DNA of 64,000 bases, taken from Leucobacter sp042726155 (lineage in GTDB: Bacteria; Actinomycetota; Actinomycetes; Actinomycetales; Microbacteriaceae). Location of the stretch: the NCBI RefSeq assembly GCF_042726155.1, contig NZ_JBHXHV010000001.1:744001-808000 (forward strand). Direction: 5' to 3'. Position numbers and translations under genes: made by a program. The notes under the pieces are model-generated. The model was not told the origin of the DNA, made no database searches, and saw nothing but the letters and a program-made list of their open reading frames with translations. Below, in pieces: positions 41,872 through 50,069 of this stretch (position 1 is its first letter; each line of letters opens with the position of its first letter).

Positions 41872-43211
41872 GTGACGCAGAAGGCGAGCTTGAGCGGCTC
41901 GCATCAGGTGTGGCATGGCGGATCGACAACGTTCCGTGGATGAAGTCGGCTTTGCGGGCAAATCGAGACAAAGTTGTGAAGGTTCGCGATGCGATTCGAA
42001 ATGGCGATTGGGAGAGTCATTCGGCAGACGTCGCCGAGGCTCACTTGTCTGCCCTTGATGCCACACTGCTAAATGCGCAAAACTGGCTGGACCACTTGGA
42101 AAATCTCCCCACGGAGCACGCCCAGCTGATTCAGGAGCGGGCGCAAAAGGAGCTTGAGAACTTGCCAATGGGTGGGCTTCCGACAGCAGTCCGCGATGCG
42201 ATTGACAAGGGACAGCCCGAAGCGTTGACTCCATATGGTCTGATTGCAGTTGGGACCGGCCCGATTGGCGCTGCAATTGCGAGTGAGTTTTTCGAGAGCA
42301 AGCGACGTGAGGCCGCCATCGCTGCTCTTGCTCGAATTGAAGCAAGCGTTGACATCCATAGGAAGGAACTCATCGCGGCAGGGAGGCGCTTCGATGAAGT
42401 TGAGCCTACGATCCCGCCTCCGCCGCCACCCGAGCCTCCGCGTCCAGATGGTGACGGCTCCGACGGCCTCGATTCCAATTTCGGCGGCTCAGGGCCGAGC
42501 GGCGGAACGCCGGGAGGGGGTTCTCCAAATGTTGGTGCGCCGGGCGGCGGGGCTGGTGGCGGTATTGGAGGGCCGGACGTTCCGGGCCCTTCGGTAACCC
42601 ACGATCCTCCCGGGACTCAAGATCCCAACGTCGTAGGGGACCCCGGTACACGGGACCCCAACTGGCCTAATGATCCTCCCTACGACCCGAATCGTCCGGA
42701 CGGGCCCGGAAGTAACAGCGGCGTTGATCCCGAGTGGAATGATCCGGGTCGTCGTCCGAGCGTCGACAGCAACCTGGACGGGTCGACGCTTCGTAGCGGT
42801 TTGGGTGCGGCCGGGCTTGGCGCTGCCGGTCTTGCCGCTGGCGCGAAGCTTGCGGGTGCTGGCGGCAGTGGCAGTGGCCTAGGGCTCGGCGGTGCTGGAC
42901 AAGGCGTATTTGGTGTCGGAGGAGCTGGCGGGGCTGGCGGTGCTGGGCTCGGCGGGTCTGGTGGCTTGCGAGGTGCTGCGTCAGCTGCGCCGAGTGGGAG
43001 CGGATCCGCAGCCGGTTCATCGAACTCTTCTGGTGGTGCCCGCGGCGGGCGTCCCGGCGGAATGATGGGCGGTGGCGGTGGTGGCGGCGGTACCGAGAAG
43101 AAGTCTGCTCGCTCCGGACTCGGATACATCGCCCCCAAGCTCGAGGACGAGGGTGATGGCGGCCCGGCCGCTCGCGCGTCGCGCGCAGGCGGACGTGTGC
43201 CTGAAGAGTAG
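41868..43211 (+). CDS. Gly/Pro-rich protein with helical N-terminal domain, candidate type VII substrate
   Basis: Unrecognised, 447 residues. The first 180 residues are helical (PWMKSALRANRDKVVKVRDA), with one moderately hydrophobic stretch near 128-145. Then PPPPPPEPPRPDGD, a long Gly/Pro/Asp-rich part, an Ala/Gly-rich stretch, and a polyglycine tract near 405, before a conserved-looking end SGLGYIAPKLEDEGDGG. The architecture (helical head, disordered Gly-rich tail) recalls PPE/EspB-like substrates, without detectable sequence identity. It is coupled to protease copy A (ATGA overlap) and shares a GGAGTTCAGCA-type initiation site with the gene at 39.5 kb. Confidence 0.72.
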   Translation: MSDAEGELERLASGVAWRIDNVPWMKSALRANRDKVVKVRDAIRNGDWESHSADVAEAHLSALDATLLNAQNWLDHLENLPTEHAQLIQERAQKELENLPMGGLPTAVRDAIDKGQPEALTPYGLIAVGTGPIGAAIASEFFESKRREAAIAALARIEASVDIHRKELIAAGRRFDEVEPTIPPPPPPEPPRPDGDGSDGLDSNFGGSGPSGGTPGGGSPNVGAPGGGAGGGIGGPDVPGPSVTHDPPGTQDPNVVGDPGTRDPNWPNDPPYDPNRPDGPGSNSGVDPEWNDPGRRPSVDSNLDGSTLRSGLGAAGLGAAGLAAGAKLAGAGGSGSGLGLGGAGQGVFGVGGAGGAGGAGLGGSGGLRGAASAAPSGSGSAAGSSNSSGGARGGRPGGMMGGGGGGGGTEKKSARSGLGYIAPKLEDEGDGGPAARASRAGGRVPEE

Positions 43212-43218
43212 TCATCAA

Positions 43219-43323
43219 TTCGGAGTGGGGGCTCCGAACTAGCAGTGCGGATGGCGGTGAAGCGTGAGAACGCGACACCGCCATCTCCATATACAAACGA
43301 CTCCCTCCCGACGTGAGAGGGAG
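43219..43323 (+). other. Three successive stem-loops in a 354-base spacer
   Basis: TTCGGAG/CTCCGAA (43219-43238), GATGGCGGTG/CACCGCCATC (43250-43285, perfect 10 bp) and CTCCCTC/GAGGGAG (43301-43323). They follow the Gly-rich gene and precede the decayed gene fragments and protease copy B. Together they could terminate or process the transcript. Confidence 0.55.
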
Positions 43324-43400
43324 AGCAACGACCGGAAAGTGGTGCCCACCCGATGAGACACGTGTTGCGAAGCACCTCTGTTGTTTCCTGTGTGTCTTTG
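43267..43400 (+). pseudogene. Remnant of a mycosin gene start (upstream region and signal peptide)
   Basis: This stretch aligns with the upstream region and first codons of protease copy C (from about 45092). GAACGCGA, CTCCAT, CAACGA-CGGAAAG and the start codons for MRHVLRS against MKHLLRT match in order. After about 19 codons the similarity ends in unrelated sequence. It is a truncated relic of another protease copy. Confidence 0.65.
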
Positions 43401-43441
43401 ATTTTTAGGATGGCCACGGGCGAATTCAATGGCACAGAATT

Positions 43442-43564
43442 ATGGGCGGAAGTTGCATGAGCTTCGTGGAGGATCTTGAGGAACTTCCGTGGAAACGCGA
43501 GATGGTTGCTGGTGGCAATTCGAACGAACGGGAAATGACAGACCGCACTGGAAGGCCTGAATGA
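43442..43564 (+). pseudogene. 40-codon relic of the small helical gene, coupled to protease copy B
   Basis: The 86 bases from about 43409 align without gaps to the leader and first codons of the gene at 39974 (shared TGG-CACGGG-GAATTCA...GAATTATG-GCGG). The frame encodes MGGSCMSFVEDLEELP against MSGKRISLVDGFEDLL, and ends in TGA one base before the ATG of protease copy B. The rest of the 126-residue protein is missing. It may still serve as a translated leader peptide. Confidence 0.6.
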
Positions 43565-43565
43565 T

Positions 43566-45086
43566 ATGAAGACGAAACGGAATTTGATTCTCGCGGCGCT
43601 CCTCACTCTCACGTCTTTGAGCGTGTCCGCTTCTGCCGGTGCAGTCCCGCTGAAACTCGAGGAGTCCCGAGACGGGCTCTGGTACACCGAATGGCTTAAT
43701 TACGATGGCCTCGCGGCGAATGGGGCGACGGGAGAGGGAGTCAAAATTGCTGTCATCGACAGGGCCGTCGATACGACCGTCCCTGAGTTGGAGGGTGCAA
43801 ACGTTGAAGTAAAGGGCAGCGTCTGCGCTGATCCTGACACGAAGAAAGCAAAGGAAGTTGAGTCCAGTGATCCTAGTCTGTCCTCTCACGGGACTAATTC
43901 TGTCGCAATGATTGTCGGCAATGGTGAGGCTGAAGACGGAAAACCGGGTGCGCGCGGTATTGCGCCGAGAGCAGAGGTGTGGTTCTACGGCGTGGGGGAC
44001 ATTGATGACGCCGGGTCAGATTGTTTGCGGCAAGACCCAACGGTGCCTGTCGGTGGGGTTGACCTATCAAATGACATTGCTTTAGGTACAGGTACGCGGG
44101 TGAAGTCGAATGCCGATGGGCACGGGGAGCCGACGTCGCTCGCAGCCCGAGTCGCAATCCGCGATGGAGCCGACATTGTCTCAATTTCCTTTATGGGCGG
44201 GGCCAGCGATTGGGACCAAGTGCTCATTGAGGCGCAGATGGCGGGGGTCATCGTGGTCTCTTCAACGGACAATCCAGATAGTGATCAAATGATCGTCGGA
44301 GGACCGTGGGAGACCAATGGCGCGGTTCCGGTTGCTTCGGTCGACAGCAATGGCGATCCTTTTGAGAGTCCCAGTTCGGGCGAATCTGGCTTGGGCTCTC
44401 CCATGCTCGCATTCGCAGCGCCGGGAGTCGGGCTACTTGGAGTGGGAAATAAGGACACTTGGGGTCCTGAGCTCATTACTGGAACGTCGTACGCGACGCC
44501 AATCGTGGCTGGCGCTCTCGCCCTGGGGATCCAAAAGCACCCGAACGCCTCGCGTTTCCAGGTCTTGCAAGCCCTAATTAGAACTACAGACGATGGCGTC
44601 CTTCGTGAACCCGAGTGGTTTGGCACGCAGTTTGGCTATGGGTACGTAAATCCGACTGGAATGCTCGAAGTGGACCCTAGTCAGTTCCCCGATGTAAATC
44701 CGCAATTTGTTACTGACATTAAGGACTCCCGTTGCAAGCTTTCGGACGGAAGCGCGGGGACGATTGACGACAGCGGAACGTGGCAGTGCGGTTGGTCTAG
44801 CGGCCCGTTTCCACCGCAGCTGGAATCATACGAAAAAGTTGTAAAGGACGGTGCGCCTGTCCTTAATGACGTCGATGAACTTGTCGCGTCACCGTACTCG
44901 GAAGCGTCACCAACGGACGGAGTAGTCAGCTCGCCGTCTGTTGGGATGGTCATTGGAATCGGGAGCGCCATGTTGCTTATCATCGCTGCTGGTGTGGCAG
45001 TTCCACTAATAATTTGGGGAAACCGGAAGCGAAGTAGACGTGTTGCAGCCGGGTCCAATAGTGGAGGCGGCATTAGCCATGAGTAA
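43566..45086 (+). CDS. Mycosin-like S8 serine protease, array copy B
   Basis: Paralogue of copy A, 506 residues. Signal peptide 1-26, triad D65 (AVIDRAV), H108 (SHGTN) and S308 (GTSYATPIVAG), Asn236 in STDNPDS, Cys near 87 and 153, then SRCKLSDG and WQCGWSSGPFP near the end, and a membrane helix at about 458-480 with a basic tail. All catalytic residues are in place. The protein starts one base after the stop of the relic reading frame in front. Low G+C compared with core genes. Confidence 0.88.
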   Translation: MKTKRNLILAALLTLTSLSVSASAGAVPLKLEESRDGLWYTEWLNYDGLAANGATGEGVKIAVIDRAVDTTVPELEGANVEVKGSVCADPDTKKAKEVESSDPSLSSHGTNSVAMIVGNGEAEDGKPGARGIAPRAEVWFYGVGDIDDAGSDCLRQDPTVPVGGVDLSNDIALGTGTRVKSNADGHGEPTSLAARVAIRDGADIVSISFMGGASDWDQVLIEAQMAGVIVVSSTDNPDSDQMIVGGPWETNGAVPVASVDSNGDPFESPSSGESGLGSPMLAFAAPGVGLLGVGNKDTWGPELITGTSYATPIVAGALALGIQKHPNASRFQVLQALIRTTDDGVLREPEWFGTQFGYGYVNPTGMLEVDPSQFPDVNPQFVTDIKDSRCKLSDGSAGTIDDSGTWQCGWSSGPFPPQLESYEKVVKDGAPVLNDVDELVASPYSEASPTDGVVSSPSVGMVIGIGSAMLLIIAAGVAVPLIIWGNRKRSRRVAAGSNSGGGISHE

Positions 45087-45178
45087 AGCCAAGAACGCGA
45101 GGCCGCGGTCTCCATCTACGAATCACGCTCTCCTCTGCACGCTAAGGAATTCAACGATCGGAAAGCGGTGGCTGTCCC

Positions 45179-46723
45179 GTGAAGCACCTGTTGCGAACTC
45201 TGACCGCTGCCGCGTGTGCTGCCGCAATCTTGGGGAGTGGGGCCGCAGCTGCGGTGGCTGCGCCTTTGCCGCCTGATCAGCGTGCTGCGGGGTTGTGGCA
45301 CGCTGACATGTGGGACCTGGATGCATTGCAGGCGTCTGGTGCGACGGGTGAGGGCGTGAAGATCGCCGTCATTGATACGTTCATTAACCCTGATGTTCCC
45401 GAGTTGCAGGGTGCGAATGTGAAGGTACGTGGCACGACGTGTGTGGATCCGGCTACTGGTGAGCCGAAGGAGATTGTGTCGGATGATCCGGCGCTTGCCG
45501 CTCATGGTACGAACGTCGTGTCAATGCTTGTCGGCAACGGCAAAGCCGGAGACGGCGGTGCGGGTGCGCGGGGAATAGCGCCGAAGGCCGAGGTCTGGTT
45601 CTACGGTGTTGGAGACCTGGATAAGACGGATAGAGACAATTGCACGTTGCAGGATCCGACGTTGGAGCCGGGAGGGATCGACCTTGTACGCGACATCAGC
45701 TGGAGCGGCGAGTCGGTGCTTCCCAACCCTGATGGTCTTGGTGATGCCACGGCTTTGGCGGCTCGTGCGGCGATTCGTGATGGTGCGGACGTAGTGTCGG
45801 TGTCAGTGTTAAGCGGCGGCGGAACTTACTGGTCACAAGTCGTGTTTGAAGGACTCGTGCATGAGGTTCCGATTGTAGCTGGCGCTGTGAATCCCGATAC
45901 GGGGTTCAGCCTCGTAGGTGGCCCATGGGCCCTGAACGGTGTGTTTTCGGTGACAGCAATCGACGATGCAGGTGAGATTCTGAAGAGTTCGAAAACCGGT
46001 GATAAAGTTCGCGCTGGAGAGAATCTGGCGTTTGCGGCTCCTGGATCCGGATTGCTGGGGGCGGGTTCACCCGATGGGTGGGGACCGAGCATGATTTATG
46101 GCACGTCATATGCGACGCCCTTGACTGCTGGTGCTGCAGCGTTGGGGTTCCAGAAGTATCCGGATGCGTCCCGGTTCCAGGTGATGCAGGCGATGATGCG
46201 CACCACTGGTGCGGGTGATCCACACGAAATCGAATGGGCCGATGACGGTTTAGGGGCGGGGTACCTGAACCCGTCGGCGATGCTGGCAGTTGATCCCTCG
46301 CAATTCCCAGACACGAACCCTCAGTGGGTGACCAGCGTTGATGACCAGCGATGCGTTTACCCGGACTCGGGGAAAGCCGGAAATGTGGAGGAAGACGGCC
46401 TCTGGTCCTGCTCGTGGGCGGTAGACCCGTTTCCGCCGGATTACGACGCCTATAAGGCAGTATATGTCGGAGGCGCGCCGGTCGAATTTGCGGAAGTTAA
46501 AGAAGAAACCCCATATTCGAAAGAGTCTGTTAGAACGGATGAACAATTGAGCGAGGACCGCGCCAGTGGTGTGGGTTTCACCCCGTTGACATTCACGCTA
46601 ATCGCCGGCGGAGGCCTGGTCCTGCTCGCCGGCATTGCCGCCGCGATCGTTATTCCTGTCATGAATTCTCGGAAGCAGCGGGCACCGCGCTCACCCCAAG
46701 CTCAACACCCCGAAAACCACTGA
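45179..46723 (+). CDS. Mycosin-like S8 serine protease, array copy C
   Basis: Third array member, 514 residues, GTG start after a GGAAAGCGGTGG stretch. Signal peptide 1-28, triad D66 (AVIDTFI), H109 (AHGTN) and S310 (GTSYATPLTAG), Asn239 in AVNPD, same paired Cys as A and B, membrane helix at about 468-492 and a tail ending in HPENH. Closer in base composition to the rest of the genome than copies A and B. The gene with two membrane helices follows after five bases. Confidence 0.9.
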   Translation: MKHLLRTLTAAACAAAILGSGAAAAVAAPLPPDQRAAGLWHADMWDLDALQASGATGEGVKIAVIDTFINPDVPELQGANVKVRGTTCVDPATGEPKEIVSDDPALAAHGTNVVSMLVGNGKAGDGGAGARGIAPKAEVWFYGVGDLDKTDRDNCTLQDPTLEPGGIDLVRDISWSGESVLPNPDGLGDATALAARAAIRDGADVVSVSVLSGGGTYWSQVVFEGLVHEVPIVAGAVNPDTGFSLVGGPWALNGVFSVTAIDDAGEILKSSKTGDKVRAGENLAFAAPGSGLLGAGSPDGWGPSMIYGTSYATPLTAGAAALGFQKYPDASRFQVMQAMMRTTGAGDPHEIEWADDGLGAGYLNPSAMLAVDPSQFPDTNPQWVTSVDDQRCVYPDSGKAGNVEEDGLWSCSWAVDPFPPDYDAYKAVYVGGAPVEFAEVKEETPYSKESVRTDEQLSEDRASGVGFTPLTFTLIAGGGLVLLAGIAAAIVIPVMNSRKQRAPRSPQAQHPENH

Positions 46724-46728
46724 CCCCC

Positions 46729-47283
46729 ATGTACACAGGAACTCACACGTACCCTCAGCAGAGCCCGACGCCGTGGCGGATGTTGTTTTGGGGGATCAAT
46801 GGCGGCATTGTGCTGATCTTGGGGCTGCGGTCGATCATGGCACTGTGGTTGGATCGTTCGTGGCTAGTGTTCGTGGTGTTCGTCGCGATCTTGGTGATCG
46901 CCAACGCCGTTCTCGTGCCGTTGCTGGTGACGAAACTGCGTAAGAAGATCGTCATTGATTTCGACCGTGGAACCATCGGGTCTGAACGTACCGGACCGTT
47001 TTTGCCGGCCGAGTTCGTCATGATCGTGGACAACTTTCGTACGTGGCCCCAAGCCGCGCACTCCCTCGAATTTCAGTTCCAGCGCGGTGCCGTCGGCATC
47101 GAGGCGGGCGCCTTTACCCAGTCGCCACTGCTGCGGCAGCGCAACGAGGCCATGATCGCGTATATGACCACCTGGCTCAATGCGCCGCAACAGCACCGCT
47201 CGGTCCTCGGCCCCGGAGGGCCCGGCATCACACGATATGCGGTCGGAAAAGACGAAGCGACGCAGATCTTGTGCCTACCCTGA
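46729..47283 (+). CDS. Small membrane protein of unknown function
   Basis: Not recognised. 184 residues: two membrane helices at about 18-38 and 43-65, then a basic KLRKK and a cytoplasmic beta-rich domain (KIVIDFDRGTIGSERTGPF) of about 110 residues. Starts five bases after protease copy C, so it belongs to the protease transcript. It converges with the metalloprotease gene. Confidence 0.75.
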   Translation: MYTGTHTYPQQSPTPWRMLFWGINGGIVLILGLRSIMALWLDRSWLVFVVFVAILVIANAVLVPLLVTKLRKKIVIDFDRGTIGSERTGPFLPAEFVMIVDNFRTWPQAAHSLEFQFQRGAVGIEAGAFTQSPLLRQRNEAMIAYMTTWLNAPQQHRSVLGPGGPGITRYAVGKDEATQILCLP

Positions 47284-47295
47284 TCCCGCGCGTCG

Positions 47296-47329
47296 CCAAC
47301 CAGAGTCACCAACCAGAGTCACCAATCAG
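47296..47329 (+). repeat. Short direct repeat between convergent genes
   Basis: Two perfect copies of CCAACCAGAGTCA followed by a partial third (CCAATCAG) in the 69-base spacer. No stem-loop is evident here. Confidence 0.6.
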
Positions 47330-47352
47330 CGCCGCCAAGCACAGCGGCACGA

Positions 47353-48708
47353 CTACCGGCCCGCCACCCACTGCTGCCAGTTTGCGACCGACAGCGTCGG
47401 TGACGTTTCGGCCGCGAGGTCAGTGATGTCTCTGCCCTGAGTCACCGCATCGACCGCGAGCGCCCACGGATCGCCGCCGTTCTCTGCAACGAAGAGGTAG
47501 CACGAACCCGCGGAGTCATACGCGAAATGCACGTCGGGCTCCATCGTGAATCGCTCGTCGGCGAACGCACCCGCGCCGAGCGTCGCAACGGCATTCTTCA
47601 ACTCGGGGTACGCGACGAACTCCGAAGCCCCGGAAGCGTACTCCGCATATCGAGCGAATCCCTCCATGGACGCCTTCGAATACGACCAACTCAGTTCCGG
47701 GGCGGCAGTGAAGTGGATGGCGTGTGCAAACTCGTGGATGAAGACGAGCCTGAAATCGTAGGCGGCCCCGGGGCCCATGATGACCGTCGTGCCCCCGGTC
47801 TCAGACCCGACGGCAAGCTTTGGATCGATAATCTCCGAGGCCTGGTACGGGCGAAAACTCGGGCGCGCAAACGCGGATGCGTCGACTTTGCCCTCGGTCG
47901 GCACCTCCGTGCCGAAGCGCCAGCGCTCGAAACGCTCGTCGCTCCCCGTGATGCCAGACGCAAACCCGGTCTGCGGAATTTCCCCACCCATCTTCGTGGC
48001 CAGGTCGATTGTCTCGACGGCGGATCGCTCGGCCTCGTCGATGTGTTCGGTGACGAGCGCACGCTCGTCTTCAAGCGCGAACAGCACTACGTGGTCGCGC
48101 CGCTCAACGTACAGCTTGCCGTCGTCCCAGGGCATGATCACGTCACCGGGCACGAACGAGGTGATGCGAAGGTCGTCGTCGCTGCCGGCCGTCGTGATCT
48201 TGTAGGTGAAACCCTGCGTCAAGATCAGCCCCGCATCGATCGCCCCGCTGCCGCGCATCTGATTCGCAGGGAAGGCGAGATCGACGCCGATCGTGACCAC
48301 CTGCGAGCCATCCGCGTCTGTGTTCGGGGACACGTACCCGGTCGTCCAGCCAATCGCCGAAAGGTTGTCCCACCACAGCGCCAGCTGACCCTTCGCGTCG
48401 CCGTCGGCGTACGACAGGAACAGCTCGCGATCCTGCGTTTGAAGCGCGGTATTCATGTCGTGCCAGATCTTCTCGTGCGAGCTTGTCTCAACCGTCGTGT
48501 TGCGGTCCGCCCACAGCGGATCTCGCTCGCCCGCGGGGAGGCTTGCGGCCGCCCCCACCGGATACGGATCGGGCCAATTCACGTACGCAGCCAACCCAGC
48601 GACGCCCAGACAGAGCACTGTGACGCCAGCGATGATGAGTTTCGCGATGCGCGCGCGTCGATTGCGCGGTGTCGGGGTTGGCGCCGGTGTCAGCGAGTTG
48701 AGCGTCAT
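47353..48708 (-). CDS. Membrane-anchored HExxH metalloprotease-like protein
   Basis: 451 residues. A cytoplasmic Pro/Thr-rich N-terminus, one membrane helix at about 22-44, an extracytoplasmic region with an NTF2-like look, then HEFAHAIHF, a HExxH zinc site, with SMEGFARYAEY about 25 residues further supplying the likely third ligand Glu (gluzincin type). No similarity to a named protease was recognised. The ATG start overlaps the stop of the DUF2510 gene; a GTG-like extension of 16 residues upstream lies in that gene and is less likely. Second protease type in the secretion locus. Confidence 0.78.
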   Translation of the reverse strand: MTLNSLTPAPTPTPRNRRARIAKLIIAGVTVLCLGVAGLAAYVNWPDPYPVGAAASLPAGERDPLWADRNTTVETSSHEKIWHDMNTALQTQDRELFLSYADGDAKGQLALWWDNLSAIGWTTGYVSPNTDADGSQVVTIGVDLAFPANQMRGSGAIDAGLILTQGFTYKITTAGSDDDLRITSFVPGDVIMPWDDGKLYVERRDHVVLFALEDERALVTEHIDEAERSAVETIDLATKMGGEIPQTGFASGITGSDERFERWRFGTEVPTEGKVDASAFARPSFRPYQASEIIDPKLAVGSETGGTTVIMGPGAAYDFRLVFIHEFAHAIHFTAAPELSWSYSKASMEGFARYAEYASGASEFVAYPELKNAVATLGAGAFADERFTMEPDVHFAYDSAGSCYLFVAENGGDPWALAVDAVTQGRDITDLAAETSPTLSVANWQQWVAGR

Positions 48709-49886
48709 TCCGCTGTCACCTCCGCGACCTGGATGAAGCGAAGGGTTTGCGGCCACAGCGCTGTCGCATCGGGGCTCGTCGCCGCGATGGTGAATACGTA
48801 CTCGGTGTCGCCCATCGTGATCGGGTACTGCGACAGCGGCGGGAGTAGCCCGGCCTCCGGTTCCGTGCCCATGATGTCCGTCGAAATCGTGCTGAACTCG
48901 TTCATCACGGGGAAATCGCGTGCGACTGCTTTCGGGTCCAGGTCTTGCGGGCGAAGCTTCGACTCGCCCTGACGGAATAAGCAGGAGCTCTGCAGCGAGC
49001 CGTCTTGCCGGGAATCCTCTGACATCTCCAAGATCATGGATTTGGGTTCGGTGCAGACGTCGTCGTCTGACTCGATCGCTTCGTCCGCAAAGGTGGTGGT
49101 GAAGCCTTCGCTATCGAGATCGAAATCCACCGTCCACGGAGCCGCGAGACCGACGACTTGCCACGGGCCAACGCGCGTCGGTTTTCGAGCCAGATTCGAC
49201 GCACTGGGCTTGTCTGATTTGCCGTAGTAATAGGGACGAGTGAGCCACACCGCTTGAGCGAAGTCCGATGTGAATGTCTCACCGTCGACGCTAAAGGAGT
49301 AGGTGAGCATGACCGGCACCGCAACCGTGTCAGCGGTGCGCGGATCTGCGCTGCCGTATGGGTCTTCGGCTTGGGAGTAATCGAAGTCAGCTTCGTCAAA
49401 CGCGTACGACACGGAGAGATCGAGCTGTCGAGCAGACGCCAGATCGCCGTAGATGGGCGTGTACGTGTCGGCAGCTGGCTGCAGATCGGCGCTCGCAAAA
49501 TCACGCCAGCTCGGATCTCCGGTGGTCGTTTTCGAGAGGAACCCCTCGACAACCGCCGCCGCGTCTCCCTCGAGAGCTCGTGCCTTCGCGCTGCTCAGCA
49601 GGCTGACCACCGGCACGGAAGCGATGACCAGCAGCGCGCAGACCACCAGCATGGCGATAGTGCCCCTGGTCCAGATCCGCTCGTGCGGTGGACGCGGCGG
49701 CCGCTGCTGATAGACGGGAGCGGGTGCGTGACCCGAATACGGTTGCGGTGGAGCAGCGGGCGTCGCCCGCGGCGCCAGGTGCTCGGTCCAAGCTGCACCA
49801 TCCCAGTACCGCAACATCGCGCCGCCCGCTGGATCGGGGTACCAACCCGCGATCGGAGCTGCGGCCCCATTCTGTGTGATCTCCAC
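48705..49886 (-). CDS. DUF2510 membrane protein
   Basis: 393 residues. DUF2510 motif at the N-terminus (AGWYPDPAGGAMLRYWDGAAWTEHL, about 13-38), Pro-rich spacer, membrane helix at about 75-97, then an extracytoplasmic domain without recognised family. Coupled to the metalloprotease gene (ATGA overlap). Divergent from eccC across a 183-base spacer. DUF2510 is common in actinobacterial membrane proteins near type VII genes; its function is unknown. Confidence 0.82.
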   Translation of the reverse strand: MEITQNGAAAPIAGWYPDPAGGAMLRYWDGAAWTEHLAPRATPAAPPQPYSGHAPAPVYQQRPPRPPHERIWTRGTIAMLVVCALLVIASVPVVSLLSSAKARALEGDAAAVVEGFLSKTTTGDPSWRDFASADLQPAADTYTPIYGDLASARQLDLSVSYAFDEADFDYSQAEDPYGSADPRTADTVAVPVMLTYSFSVDGETFTSDFAQAVWLTRPYYYGKSDKPSASNLARKPTRVGPWQVVGLAAPWTVDFDLDSEGFTTTFADEAIESDDDVCTEPKSMILEMSEDSRQDGSLQSSCLFRQGESKLRPQDLDPKAVARDFPVMNEFSTISTDIMGTEPEAGLLPPLSQYPITMGDTEYVFTIAATSPDATALWPQTLRFIQVAEVTAE

Positions 49887-50069
49887 TCGGTCTCCTCTTT
49901 GCCGAGAGCGCCGCTCGCCCGTAATTCGCTCTGCAAATCCTATCGTTCACCAGTCAATCTGCGCAGTTGTTTTGTGGGGCTGCAGCAGTGTCCGTGGTCG
50001 TTGGTAGTCTGAACCTGTGGCAATAGCAGGCAACAGCCGGGCGCTTCACCGGCTCGAAGGAGCACATCG

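Noticed and set aside
44681..45180. Reverse-strand or alternative gene between proteases B and C
   Set aside because: The stretch is explained by the end of copy B and the leader of copy C, which is also the source of the relic at 43.3 kb.
47527..48972. Large forward frame opposite the metalloprotease gene
   Set aside because: Arg/His-rich composition without any domain; the reverse strand has HEFAH, a membrane helix and operon overlap.
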